This document shows, piece by piece, positions 19,630 through 28,541 of a stretch of 44,933 bases of DNA. The notes beneath the pieces are model-generated. The model made no database searches. It was not told where the DNA came from and saw only the letters and a program-made list of their open reading frames with translations. A program made the translations under genes and the position numbers. Position 1 is the first letter of the stretch; each line of letters starts with the position of its first letter. This DNA comes from Bifidobacterium breve (GTDB lineage: Bacteria > Myxococcota_A > UBA796 > SXON01). The stretch is taken from assembly GCA_943328795.2 (NCBI GenBank), contig CALQBK020000019.1, forward strand, positions 1 to 44,933, in the 5' to 3' direction.

Positions 19630-20429
19630 TGCAGATCCTGGGCATCCTCAACATCACGCCGGACTCGTTCTCGGACGGGGGGCGGGTGCTCCGCGCGGGC
19701 GGGCGACCGAACGTCGCGGAGGCCGTGCGGCTGGCGGAGCGGATGATCGCGGACGGCGCGCACGCGGTGGACGTCGGCGGGGTGTCGACCCGACCCGGGG
19801 CGGCGGACGTCGGCGTGCAGGAAGAGCTGGACCGCGTGATCCCGGTGGTCGAGGCGCTGCGCGGCCTCGACGTGTGGGTGGACACGTCCCGGGGCGAGGT
19901 CGCGCGCGCGGCCCTGGCCGCCGGGGCGTGCGCGGTGAACGATCAGCGGGCCGGGGCCGACCCCGACGTGCTGGCCGCCGTCGCCGAAGCCGGCTGCCGG
20001 TACGTGCTGATGCACAACCGGGGGACGCCGCAGACGATGCGCGCGCTGGCGCAGTACGCGGATGTGTGCAGCGAGGTGTGGGGCCAGCTGGACGCGTTGG
20101 CGGCCCGGGCCGTGGACGCCGGGGTGCGCCGGGACAAGCTGGTGCTCGACCCGGGGATCGGGTTTGCGAAGACAGCCGCCCACTCGCTCGACGTGCTGCG
20201 GGAGCTCCCGGAGCGGGTCCCGCGGACGGCCCTCCCGGTGCTCGTCGGCGCCTCGCGGAAGTCGTTCCTGGGCGGCATCACCGGCCGCGCCGATCCCGGA
20301 GACCGCCTGCCCGGCTCGCTCGCCGTTGCCATCCACGCCCGGCGCGCGGGCGTCGCGTGGGTCCGCGTCCACGACGTCGCGGCGACCCGTGACGCGCTGC
20401 TGGTCGCCGCTGCGCTGGAGCCGCAGTGA
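19629..20429 (+). CDS. folP: Dihydropteroate synthase
   Basis: The enzyme condenses 6-hydroxymethyl-dihydropterin pyrophosphate with p-aminobenzoate in folate synthesis, in the cytosol. The 266 residues show both family signatures: GILNITPDSFSDGG at the N-terminus and DVGGVSTRPGA. Further expected blocks are VDTSRGEVA, VLMHNRGTP, LDPGIGFAKT, GASRKSFLGG and VRVHDVAATRDAL. In the second signature the nearly invariant Glu of GGESTRPG is Val, and the NDVSG-type loop reads NDQRAG. These are loop changes that could affect pABA or sulfonamide contacts. ATG 19629 is fixed by the one-base overlap with ftsH. The next gene begins within its stop (GTGA). Confidence 0.95.
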
Positions 20430-21214
20430 GCGCCGTCCTCGCCTGGTTCGACAACCTCCGCTGGAGCGACGCGCTCGACATCGCGCTGCTGTGGTTCCTG
20501 CTGTACCGCATCCTGCTGCTCCTGCGCGGCACGCGCGCGATCCAGAGCCTCCTCGGGCTGCTCGTCGTGCTCGTGGTCTTCTTCGTGTCCGGGCGCTTCC
20601 AGCTCTACGCGCTCCACTGGATGCTGGAGAACTTCTTCGTCTACATCGTGCTGGCGGTGATCATCTTGTTCCAGGCGGACATCAAGCGCGGGCTCGCGAC
20701 CGCGGGCGTGCGGCTCTTTCCGAGCTTCAAGGGAAAGCCCGACACCGGCGCGACGGAGGAGATCATCCGCGCGTCGTTCCAGATGGCGAGCCGCCGGATC
20801 GGGGCGTTGATCGCGCTCGAGCGGCAAGCGAGCCTCGATGACTACGCCGACTCCGGCCAGCGGCTCGACGCGCGGGTCTCGGGCGACCTGTTGTTCGCGA
20901 TCTTCCACCCCACGTCGCCGTTGCACGACGGCGCCGTGGTGGTGCAGCAGGGCAGGCTCGTCGCCGCGAAGGTGTTCTTGCCGCTGAGCCTCTCGCGGGA
21001 GGTGTCGCGGTTCTACGGCACGCGCCACCGGGCGGCGATCGGGCTCACCGAGGAGACCGACGCCGTCGTGGTCATCGTCTCCGAGGAGCGAGGCACCGTC
21101 GCGGTCGTGGTCGCCGGCGAGGTGATCCCGGTCGCGGACGGCAACGAGCTGCGGCTTCGGCTGCTCGACTTCTTCCAGGCGGACGCGCGTCGGCCGAAGG
21201 CGGCGACCTCGTGA
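20426..21214 (+). CDS. cdaA: Diadenylate cyclase CdaA
   Basis: This membrane enzyme makes cyclic di-AMP from two ATP. Of 262 residues, the first 85 contain three membrane helices, followed by the DAC domain with LHDGAVVV (DGA at 168-170) and GTRHRAAIG (RHR at 200-202), the two catalytic and ATP-binding motifs. GTG 20426 overlaps the folP stop. It is followed by cdaR and glmM with 4-bp overlaps, the same order as the cdaA-cdaR-glmM locus of Firmicutes, where CdaR and GlmM modulate cyclase activity. Presence in a presumed Gram-negative suggests c-di-AMP signalling, probably linked to osmotic or wall homeostasis. Confidence 0.97.
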   Translation: MSAVLAWFDNLRWSDALDIALLWFLLYRILLLLRGTRAIQSLLGLLVVLVVFFVSGRFQLYALHWMLENFFVYIVLAVIILFQADIKRGLATAGVRLFPSFKGKPDTGATEEIIRASFQMASRRIGALIALERQASLDDYADSGQRLDARVSGDLLFAIFHPTSPLHDGAVVVQQGRLVAAKVFLPLSLSREVSRFYGTRHRAAIGLTEETDAVVVIVSEERGTVAVVVAGEVIPVADGNELRLRLLDFFQADARRPKAATS

Positions 21215-22188
21215 CCACCACCTCGCGCAAGGCCATGGCGCTCGACGAGCTGCGCGCGCTGCTGTTCGACAATTGGCCGTACAAGCTCATCACGCTCTGC
21301 TTCGCGATGCTCACGTGGGCGTACGTCCAGTCAGAGCAGATCGTCGAGGAGCACGTGCGCGTGCGGATCGAGTGGACGATGCCGGACGGCCTGGTCGCGG
21401 TGGAGACCCCGCTTGAGTCGGCGACGGTGACCGTCGCAGGCGTTCAAGCGTTGATGCGGAACATGCGCCCTGTCGACCTGGTGCTGCCCATCGATCTCTC
21501 GGGCGCGCGGGAGGGCGACGCGACGGTTGACTTGGCCGACCGCCCGATCCGCGGCTTGCCGTCGGAGGTGCGCGTCGTCTCGATAAACCCCGGGACGCTG
21601 CGGGTCGAGCTCGACCGGATGCTGAAGCGGCGGGTCAAGGTCACGCCGCTGTTGAAGGGGGATCCGGCGGAGGGCTTCGTGGTCAAGCAGGTGACCGTCT
21701 CGCCGGACCACGTCGACATCAGCGGGCCGGCCAAGCTGGTGCGCGCGCTCACCGAGGTGACCACCGAGGACGTCGACGTGACGGGGCTTCACGAGGACGC
21801 CGATCTCGAGGTCGGGCTCGGGCTCTCAAAAAGCAGCGCCATGCGGGTCGTGCGGCCTGGCCCGATCGCCGTGAGCATCCACGTGTCCTCCACGATCCGC
21901 GAGCGGCTGTTCGACTCGGTGCCCGTGGTGGTCCGGGGGGAGCGTTATGTCGCGAGCTCGAACGTGCTCAACGTGACGGTGGAGGGCCCCGAGGCCATGG
22001 TCGGCGCGCTGAAGCCCGACGCCATCTCGGTGATGGTCTACGCGCCCGACGACTTCACAGAGCCCGAGGGCGACGCGCGGGACGGGCCGGACGGCCTGCG
22101 GTTCGAGGTGCTCGGCGTAGAGTCGCCGGTCCGCGTCTCCCGCGTCGAACCGGCCACGGTGCACGTTGTCGCGAAGGTGGTGCCATGA
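21211..22188 (+). CDS. cdaR: YbbR-domain protein CdaR (regulator of CdaA)
   Basis: This 325-residue protein has one N-terminal membrane helix (about 24-40, KLITLCFAMLTWAYV) and then a beta-rich extracytoplasmic part made of YbbR repeats. In Firmicutes, CdaR sits with CdaA in the membrane and tunes c-di-AMP synthesis; here the same role is inferred from gene order. GTG 21211 overlaps the cdaA stop, and the stop overlaps the glmM start (22185-22188). Confidence 0.9.
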   Translation: MTTTSRKAMALDELRALLFDNWPYKLITLCFAMLTWAYVQSEQIVEEHVRVRIEWTMPDGLVAVETPLESATVTVAGVQALMRNMRPVDLVLPIDLSGAREGDATVDLADRPIRGLPSEVRVVSINPGTLRVELDRMLKRRVKVTPLLKGDPAEGFVVKQVTVSPDHVDISGPAKLVRALTEVTTEDVDVTGLHEDADLEVGLGLSKSSAMRVVRPGPIAVSIHVSSTIRERLFDSVPVVVRGERYVASSNVLNVTVEGPEAMVGALKPDAISVMVYAPDDFTEPEGDARDGPDGLRFEVLGVESPVRVSRVEPATVHVVAKVVP

Positions 22189-23498
22189 GCGTTGTGTTTG
22201 GAACGGACGGCGTCCGCGGGCGCGTCGGGGTTGAGATCGACGGCGCGCTCGCCTGGTGGGTGGGCTTCGGGGCGGCACAGGCGCTCGGCCCGGGCGTGCT
22301 CGCCGTGGCCCGGGACACCCGCCCTTCTGGCCCGGCGCTCGCCCAGGCGGTCATCGCGGGCGCGCTCGCAGGCGGGGCCGACGTCGTTGACCTCGGGATC
22401 GCGCCGACCCCCGCGCTCGGCTGGGTCGTCCGCGAGCGGGGCTACGCCGGCGGCGTGATGGTCACCGCGTCGCACAACCTCGCCGCGGACAATGGGCTGA
22501 AGGTGCTGATGCGCGGCGGCGAGAAGGCGAACGCACAGGTGCGCGCGCGGATCGAGGCCGAGCTCGCGCGGAGCGCAACCCCTGTCTCTGGCGGTCCGCG
22601 CGGGCGCTGTCTCCCCGCGCCCGACCTCGGGACGTGGCAGCCCTGCGCGGGCCTCGACCTCCACGGCGTGCACGTCGTGTTCGACGGGGCGAATGGCGCC
22701 TGCCACGACGTAGGGCCCGAGCGCCTCCGCGCAGCCGGGGCCCGGGTCACCGCGATCGGAACGGGCGACGGCGCGCGCATCAACAAGGACTGCGGTGCGA
22801 CCCACCCTGACGTGCTCGCCGCGGCGGCCGTTCAACACGACGCCGACGTCGGAATCGCCGTGGATGGGGACGGCGACCGCCTCGCGATCACGCTGCGCAC
22901 GGGCCGAGCTGCGGTCACGATGGACGGCGACGCGATGTTGTGGGCGCTCGCGGAGGGCCTCGGCGCGGGCAACGTGGTGATTGGCACGATCATGTCGAAC
23001 CTCGGCTTGCAGCGCGGCCTGGAGGCTGCCGGCGTGCGTTTCGTGCGGACAGCGGTGGGCGACGCCGAGGTGTGGGACGGCATGGTGGCCAACAACGCCC
23101 GCTTTGGCGGAGAGCCCAGCGGCCACCTGATGTTCCGGGGCCAGGCGGACGACCCTGTTGGGTCTTGCGGGCTGTTCACCGCCGCCCGGGTGCTCGGCAT
23201 CGGCGTCGATCGCCTGCGCGCGCGGGTCGCCGAGTACCGCCCGGCCATCCAGCGCCACGCGAGCGTACGCGTCGCCGACGCGCACGGCGTGACCATCGGC
23301 GACGCCGGCCTAAAGCCCGCTGTCGCTGCCCTCGTCGCGCCGACCGCCGACGCGATCGCTGTCCGCGGAGGTCGCGTCGTGGTCCGCCCGAGCGGGACCG
23401 AGCCGATCATCCGGGTGATGGTCGAGCACGAGGTAGAGCGGGAGGCCGACTCTGGCTTGGCCGACCTCGTCCAACTCTTGAAAGGAAAGCAGCTATGA
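22185..23498 (+). CDS. glmM: Phosphoglucosamine mutase
   Basis: The enzyme interconverts glucosamine-6-phosphate and glucosamine-1-phosphate for UDP-GlcNAc, peptidoglycan and LPS synthesis. The 437 residues contain FGTDGVRG at the N-terminus, the phosphoserine loop TASHN (Ser96), the Mg-binding loop DGDGD (227-231), the sugar-binding GGEPSGH and the phosphate-binding RPSGTEP near the C-terminus. ATG 22185 overlaps cdaR. In other bacteria GlmM binds and inhibits CdaA, so clustering here suggests coupling of wall precursor supply to c-di-AMP. Confidence 0.97.
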   Translation: MSVVFGTDGVRGRVGVEIDGALAWWVGFGAAQALGPGVLAVARDTRPSGPALAQAVIAGALAGGADVVDLGIAPTPALGWVVRERGYAGGVMVTASHNLAADNGLKVLMRGGEKANAQVRARIEAELARSATPVSGGPRGRCLPAPDLGTWQPCAGLDLHGVHVVFDGANGACHDVGPERLRAAGARVTAIGTGDGARINKDCGATHPDVLAAAAVQHDADVGIAVDGDGDRLAITLRTGRAAVTMDGDAMLWALAEGLGAGNVVIGTIMSNLGLQRGLEAAGVRFVRTAVGDAEVWDGMVANNARFGGEPSGHLMFRGQADDPVGSCGLFTAARVLGIGVDRLRARVAEYRPAIQRHASVRVADAHGVTIGDAGLKPAVAALVAPTADAIAVRGGRVVVRPSGTEPIIRVMVEHEVEREADSGLADLVQLLKGKQL

Positions 23499-24211
23499 AC
23501 GGAATCTCCCACCGCCGGCTCGGCGTGAACGTCGACCACGTCGCGACCCTCCGCCAAGCGCGCCAGGCCCGGTACCCGGATCCGCTGGCGGCGGCGCTGG
23601 TCGCTGAGCGCGCCGGGGCCTCGCAGATCACGGTGCACATCCGCGGCGACCGGCGACACATCCAGGAGCGCGACATCGTGCGCCTCGCCGAGAGCGTCCA
23701 GACGCTGCTGAACGTCGAGGCTGCCACGACGAGCGAGATGGAGGAGATCCTGCTGCGCACGCGGCCACACCGCGTCACGCTCGTCGCCGAGCGGCCGGGG
23801 GAGGTGACCACCGAAGGCGGGCTCGACGTCGCCAGCCAGGCAGACGTCGTGGCCGCTTTCTGCGCGCGGCTGCACGCAGCGGGCATCCACACCGCGCTGT
23901 TCATCGACCCCGACACTGCGCAGGTGGACGCCAGCGCGATCCCCGGCGTCGACATGGTGGAGCTGAACACCGCCCGGTACGCCGAGGAGGGCGGGCGAGA
24001 GCTCGGCCGCCTGGCGCGCGCGACCGAGCGGGCCCGTAGCCTCGGCCTGGCGGTGGCCGCTGGGCATGGGCTCACGCTGCACAACCTCCGCGCCCTCGCT
24101 GTCGCTGCGCCCGAGATCGAGGAGTACAACATCGGCCACGCGCTGATCGCGGACGCCGTGTTCCTCGGGCTCGAGACCAGCGTCCGACGCTACCTGGAGC
24201 TCCTCGCGTGA
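23495..24211 (+). CDS. pdxJ: Pyridoxine 5'-phosphate synthase
   Basis: The enzyme forms pyridoxine 5'-phosphate from 1-deoxy-xylulose-5-phosphate and 3-amino-2-oxopropyl phosphate, the last ring-closing step of the DXP-dependent vitamin B6 route. The 238-residue TIM barrel shows LGVNVDHVATLRQAR at the N-terminus, HIRGDRRHI, TLLNVEA, AGHGLTLHN and the closing YNIGHALIADAVFLGL. ATG 23495 is set by the ATGA overlap with glmM and a good upstream AAGGAAAG. The next gene overlaps by GTGA. Confidence 0.97.
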   Translation: MNGISHRRLGVNVDHVATLRQARQARYPDPLAAALVAERAGASQITVHIRGDRRHIQERDIVRLAESVQTLLNVEAATTSEMEEILLRTRPHRVTLVAERPGEVTTEGGLDVASQADVVAAFCARLHAAGIHTALFIDPDTAQVDASAIPGVDMVELNTARYAEEGGRELGRLARATERARSLGLAVAAGHGLTLHNLRALAVAAPEIEEYNIGHALIADAVFLGLETSVRRYLELLA

Positions 24212-25635
24212 GCTCCCCGCGCCGTCCTGGCTGGGTCCAGTCGGCCGCGGGGGTCCGCGCCGTGGACCGGATGCTGATCGACGGCGTGGGGGTGCCCGAG
24301 CTCGTGCTGATGGAGCAGGCCGGGCACGGCGTCGCCGACGCGATCCGCGCTTGGTCGGCCACCCTCGGCCTCGATCGCCCGTCCGCCCTGGTCGTGTGCG
24401 GCGGCGGGAACAACGGCGGGGATGGCTACGTGATCGCGCGGCACCTCGCCCTCGCCGGCTGGGACGTGCGGTGCCTCGCGGCGCTCCCCCCGCAGTCGCC
24501 CTCGTGCCGCGTCTTCCACGATCTTGCCGAGCGGTTCGGCTTGCTCGGGGACCTCGCGGCGCCCGACATCGTCGTCGACGCGGTGTTCGGGACCGGCCAG
24601 CGCCCCGGCACGCCGGACTTCGGCTGGAGCCGCTGGGCGAACGCCCGCCTCGTCGCAGTGGACGTGCCGACCGGCGTTGACGCTGACACCGGCCGTGTCG
24701 TCGGGGTGTGCCCGGCCCGGGTGGATCGCGTCGTGACCATCGGGCGCGCGAAGCCCTTCTTGTTTGCGGGGAGCTGGGGGACCAGCGGCTCGGCGGGCGG
24801 GCGGGCGCGGTGGGAGGGCGACTGGGATCTCGTCGACATCGGGTTCGACCTCGGTGGCGCGAGGGGCGTCCCCGTGGCCAGGCTGGAGGTCTCCGTAGCG
24901 GCCCCGCCGCTCGGGGCGTCGGCGAACAAGTGGGACCGGGGCCACGTCGCTGTGATCGCGGGCGCCGAGGGCACGCTGGGGGCCGCGGTGCTGTGCTGCC
25001 GGGGCGTCATGCGGGCGGGTGCCGGGCTGGTGACGCTGTTCGGGAGCGCCGCCGCGTACCCGGGTCTGCCTGCCGAGGTGATGATCGCGCCGGGGCTGCC
25101 GGGGGAGGGGCGCTTCGACGCGATCGTCGTGGGGCCGGGGGTGGGTCGTGGACGGGACGCCGAGCTCCGCCGCTTGTGGGCGACGAGCCCGCTCCCGATG
25201 GTGGTGGACGCCGACGCGCTGCGCATCGAGGGCCTCGCGAGCGTCGAGCCGGCTGGCTTGCGGCTCTTGACGCCCCACGCCGGCGAGGCGGCCGCGTGGC
25301 TCGGCGTCTCCCGCGCCGACGTGGACGATGACCGCCTCGGGATCGCCGGCCGCTTGCGGGGGGCCCGGACCGCCGCGGTGCTGAAGGGCGAGTGTCCGCT
25401 CGTCACGGGCGACGTCCCGACGGTCTTCGAGGGCCGCTGCGCTACGCTCGGGACAGCCGGCAGCGGCGACGTGCTGGCGGGGATCTGCGGGGCGCTGCTG
25501 GCGTCGCTGCGCCCGGCCTCGGTCGAGGACGTCGAGCGCGCCGCGCGGATGGCGGTGAGCATGCACCTCGCTGCCGGGCGGTCGCTGCGGGTCGGCGCGC
25601 TCGCGAGCGAGATCGCAGACGCGGTGCGGCGGTGA
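24208..25635 (+). CDS. nnr: Bifunctional NAD(P)H-hydrate epimerase / ADP-dependent dehydratase
   Basis: This enzyme repairs hydrated NAD(P)H. The N-terminal YjeF domain (1-210) carries LMEQAG, the GGGNNGGDGYVIARHL loop and VDAVFGTGQRPGT, and epimerises S- and R-NADHX. The C-terminal carbohydrate-kinase-like domain (225-475) carries LTPHAGEAAAWLG, LKGECPLV and TAGSGDVLAGICGALLA, with the catalytic Asp in GSGD, and dehydrates S-NADHX using ADP. At 475 residues it is the usual fused form. GTG 24208 overlaps pdxJ and the stop overlaps the next start (GTGA). Adjacency to pdxJ and nnr is a frequent metabolite-repair context. Confidence 0.96.
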   Translation: MSSPRRPGWVQSAAGVRAVDRMLIDGVGVPELVLMEQAGHGVADAIRAWSATLGLDRPSALVVCGGGNNGGDGYVIARHLALAGWDVRCLAALPPQSPSCRVFHDLAERFGLLGDLAAPDIVVDAVFGTGQRPGTPDFGWSRWANARLVAVDVPTGVDADTGRVVGVCPARVDRVVTIGRAKPFLFAGSWGTSGSAGGRARWEGDWDLVDIGFDLGGARGVPVARLEVSVAAPPLGASANKWDRGHVAVIAGAEGTLGAAVLCCRGVMRAGAGLVTLFGSAAAYPGLPAEVMIAPGLPGEGRFDAIVVGPGVGRGRDAELRRLWATSPLPMVVDADALRIEGLASVEPAGLRLLTPHAGEAAAWLGVSRADVDDDRLGIAGRLRGARTAAVLKGECPLVTGDVPTVFEGRCATLGTAGSGDVLAGICGALLASLRPASVEDVERAARMAVSMHLAAGRSLRVGALASEIADAVRR

Positions 25636-26264
25636 GCGAGTCCGAGGCCATCGCCGCGGCGCGGGCGCTGCTCCCCGGCGCTGCGTGGGTGCCGTACGCG
25701 TTCAGCGGGCTCCCGTTCGTAGGCGGGCTCGCGGCCGGCGCGTGCGGGGAGCCCCGGGTGTGGCTCGTCGCCGCGCTGTGGGGCGCGGGGATGGCCGGGT
25801 GCTGGGGCGACTTCAACCCGCTCGGCGCGGTGCAGTGGGTGGTCGGCGGCGTCGGGTTGGCCGCGGCCGGCTGGGCGTGCTTCCGCGGGGGGCAGCGGCG
25901 ACGGTACTGGCTCGTTGGCCCGCCGCTGGCGCTGATCTTGGGGCTCGGGCTGCGCGCGGCGCCGGTCGCTGGGCTCACGGCCGGCACGCTCGGGGGCCCG
26001 GCGCTCGTCGAGCTGGCGCTCGCCCGGGCCGAGGCCGGCGAGGTGGACGAGGGCATCGTGTACGCCGAGGCGGGGATGCAGCTCTCGGGCGGCTCGCCCA
26101 CGGACGAGGCGAGCGCCGCCCTGGTGCTCGCCTCGCTCTACGCGGCCGAGGGGGACTGCGACAGCGCGGTCACCCGCGCGCGGATCGCCCACGCCACCCT
26201 CGGGCCGTCGCTGCCCAACCTCGACGAGGCGATCAAGAGCTGCTTCCAGCTGCGAGGGCCGTGA
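25632..26264 (+). CDS. Membrane protein with a C-terminal TPR-like segment
   Basis: This 210-residue protein is of unknown family. Several Gly/Ala/Trp-rich hydrophobic segments (about 20-120) give three or four membrane helices. The remaining 85 residues are soluble and helical, with a repeat-like pattern of small residues as in TPRs (ALARAEAGEVDEGIVYAEAG, then a similar block ending CDSAVTRARIAHA). GTG 25632 is set by the 4-bp overlap with nnr. The 4-bp overlap with the GT-C-like gene downstream suggests they are translated together. Confidence 0.78.
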   Translation: MSESEAIAAARALLPGAAWVPYAFSGLPFVGGLAAGACGEPRVWLVAALWGAGMAGCWGDFNPLGAVQWVVGGVGLAAAGWACFRGGQRRRYWLVGPPLALILGLGLRAAPVAGLTAGTLGGPALVELALARAEAGEVDEGIVYAEAGMQLSGGSPTDEASAALVLASLYAAEGDCDSAVTRARIAHATLGPSLPNLDEAIKSCFQLRGP

Positions 26265-27607
26265 CAGGGACGTGGGCCCGGGTTCGAGCCTTGCTGCCCG
26301 AGCCCCGCCCCGCGTCGATCCAGGCGTCCGCCGTCGTCTCGGTGGTGTGCCTCGCGGTGTTCGGCGCGCTCGCGGCGCAGCATCCGGGGCTGCGTTTCGT
26401 GGACTTCATCCGCTTCTCCGAGCGCGCGCAGGAGCTGGCGCGCGGCGAGCACGTGGTCGACCCGCTGTACCCGGTCGGGTACCCGGCGGTGCTCACCGGC
26501 TTGGTGCTCGCGGCGGGCCACGCGCTCGTGGTCGGGAAGGTGCTCTCGGTGCTGTCCGCTGGTTGGCTCGCGTACGCGGTGGCGTCCCAGCTCGGCGCCG
26601 GGGCAGCCCTGTTCGTCCTGTCCTCGCACGCCGTGCTGGTGAGCGCGAGCACCGAAGGCACGGACGCCCCCGCGTGCGCGCTGGCGCTCTCCGCGATCCT
26701 GCTGGCCCACCGGCCCCGGCTGGCCGCTACGCTCGTCGGGCTCGCGGTGCTCGTCCGGTACACCGCGATCGCTGCCGTGCCGGTCGTCTTGCTGTTGTCC
26801 GCCCGGCGTGGGTGGACGCTCGCTACGCTCGCCGTCGTCACGTCGCCGCACTGGCTGATGGCGCTGCTCACCGGGGCCTCGCCCTTTCCGGACCAGTCTG
26901 AGAACATGGCTATCGGGGCTGGGCACGCCGTCTCCTTGTTGACGCTGGATACGCTGTCCCGCTGGCCGGCGGGGGTGGTGCACGCGTTGTCGAGCGGGCT
27001 TCACGAGCCGGCGGTCGCCGTTGGCGTAGCGGGCCTGGCGCATGGCGCCGTCCGTCGCGATCGGCTGGCGCTGGGGATCCTCGGCTACTTGGCGCTCCAC
27101 GCCGCCGGGCTCGGGCTCGGCTTCGCGAACGGTCGGCTCGCGTTGCCGATCTCCGCTTGTGCCGGTTGCGGCGCCGCGTGGCTGCTGCGCGACCGGCTCG
27201 CCCTCGTCGTCGCGCTCGGGATCGGGCTCGTCAACGCGACGATCCCAGCCGAGAACGACGAGGAGGCCAGCCGCGCCGGCCTCGTGGCCGAGCTCCTCAC
27301 CGGCGAGCCGCCGGGGCCAGTGTTCACGACATCCGCGTGGCTCTACCGCGTCGACGGCGCCTGGATTGACGGTGGCGTCCAGCTGAGCTCGCTCGGGCCG
27401 GCGCAGGCGCTCACGCCGGACTCGGTGAAGGCCAACATGGTAGCGCGCGGGTCGACGCTGCTAGCCCTCGACGTGTCGCGGACCCGCCGGGCGTCCCCGC
27501 GCCTGGAGCCGCTGCTGTCTGGCAAGCCGCCGCCGGGCTGGACCTCGCTCGGGCACCCGCGGGGCTGGCGTGTCTGGCGGTTGGACGAGACCGCGGCGGG
27601 CCCTTGA
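26261..27607 (+). CDS. Polytopic membrane protein, probable GT-C-type glycosyltransferase
   Basis: This 448-residue protein has about nine or ten hydrophobic helices. After the first helix comes a loop with FVDFIRFSERAQELARG and DPLYPVGYPAVL, the pattern seen in the first extracytoplasmic loop of GT-C (GT39/ArnT-like) enzymes, where an Asp/Glu is catalytic. The C-terminal 110 residues are soluble and extracytoplasmic. Such enzymes move sugars from polyprenyl-phosphate donors to envelope acceptors. The specific activity here is unknown. It is the last gene of the overlapping row that starts with ftsH and converges with the gene ending at 27617. Confidence 0.7.
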   Translation: MTGTWARVRALLPEPRPASIQASAVVSVVCLAVFGALAAQHPGLRFVDFIRFSERAQELARGEHVVDPLYPVGYPAVLTGLVLAAGHALVVGKVLSVLSAGWLAYAVASQLGAGAALFVLSSHAVLVSASTEGTDAPACALALSAILLAHRPRLAATLVGLAVLVRYTAIAAVPVVLLLSARRGWTLATLAVVTSPHWLMALLTGASPFPDQSENMAIGAGHAVSLLTLDTLSRWPAGVVHALSSGLHEPAVAVGVAGLAHGAVRRDRLALGILGYLALHAAGLGLGFANGRLALPISACAGCGAAWLLRDRLALVVALGIGLVNATIPAENDEEASRAGLVAELLTGEPPGPVFTTSAWLYRVDGAWIDGGVQLSSLGPAQALTPDSVKANMVARGSTLLALDVSRTRRASPRLEPLLSGKPPPGWTSLGHPRGWRVWRLDETAAGP

Positions 27608-27616
27608 AGGGCTGCC

Positions 27617-28498
27617 CTACCCCGCGATCCGGATGCCGAAACCCTGTTGCTCCCGGCCGAGGTACGGCGCGCCGAACGCGTCCCGGACGTAGCCCCCTGC
27701 GCCCCCGTCGAACACGATCAGGCTGCCGAAGCCGGTAGCCAGCATGTCGTGCTGGATCGAGAGGCCGGTGTGCGAGTGCGCGACGATGAACCAGGCGGTG
27801 CCGTCGCAGATGCCGAGCGCGAGGTGCACCCCGAGCTTCAGCTGCGGGGCGTCGAACCCCCCGCCGCCGCTCTCGAAGCGCTGGACCTCGTGCAGGTCGC
27901 TCCCCGGGACGGCCGCGCCTCGCTCCAGCAGCAGCGCGCCACCCCCGCAAAGGTCCACGAGAGCGTTGTCCGGCGAGCCGAACGCGGCCTGCAGCGCCGA
28001 CATGCCCGGCGTACCCCCGCGCCCGCCCGTCCGTGCGATCCGGATCGTGCCGTCGGCGAGCACGGCCACCGCGCCCCGCCGCTGGCCCTTCTCTACGCCC
28101 CAGCTGTCGAGCGCGCCGCGTCGAACGACCGGGCCTGCGGGGACCCGCACGCCGCGGGTCCGCACCTCGTACAGGAACGTGCCGCTCGACACGATGTCGT
28201 ACCCGCCGGGGCCGATCGGCTGCTCACCGAGCGGGCGGTCGGGGTTGGACTCCGTCAGGGTGTTCAGGACCTGGAGCGAGCCGATCGCGTGCACGGTGTA
28301 TCCGAGCCCACGCAGGCGCTTCTCGTCGGGCCGTGCGGCGCGAGGGTGGCCACGGCGGGCCTCGTTCCGATTGTCCCAGCGCGCAGCGGCGAGCTGCGAA
28401 CCCGTGAACCGGCCGGTCGCGCTCTGCCACTGCTCCTCCATCGGACCTGGCTGGTGCTCGGAGTTCAGCGGTTGGACGAGGGTGGGCTTTGGGTTCAT
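27617..28498 (-). CDS. Hypothetical protein, distantly like phosphodiester glycosidases (DUF2233/NAGPA)
   Basis: This 293-residue protein has no signal peptide. The C-terminal half reads like a DUF2233 domain: a Gly-rich core, a segment ALGICDGTAWFIVAHSH resembling the family's 'dgr…lv' strand, and IVFDGGAGG near the end, the counterpart of the conserved LDGGGS. Similarity is weak and the catalytic residues are not verified. ATG 28498 is preferred to 28597 because the extra N-terminus would overlap the end of scpB. It converges with the GT-C-like gene, 9 bases apart. Confidence 0.6.
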   Translation of the reverse strand: MNPKPTLVQPLNSEHQPGPMEEQWQSATGRFTGSQLAAARWDNRNEARRGHPRAARPDEKRLRGLGYTVHAIGSLQVLNTLTESNPDRPLGEQPIGPGGYDIVSSGTFLYEVRTRGVRVPAGPVVRRGALDSWGVEKGQRRGAVAVLADGTIRIARTGGRGGTPGMSALQAAFGSPDNALVDLCGGGALLLERGAAVPGSDLHEVQRFESGGGGFDAPQLKLGVHLALGICDGTAWFIVAHSHTGLSIQHDMLATGFGSLIVFDGGAGGYVRDAFGAPYLGREQQGFGIRIAG

Positions 28499-28541
28499 CG
28501 CAGCTGGCTGGACACTACCACGGATTGCGCCACGCGCAGGG

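Noticed and set aside
27600-27618. Short palindromes GCCCTT-G-AAGGGC and AGGGC-T-GCCCT between convergent genes
   Set aside because: Single-base loops and no T-run; not credible as a terminator.
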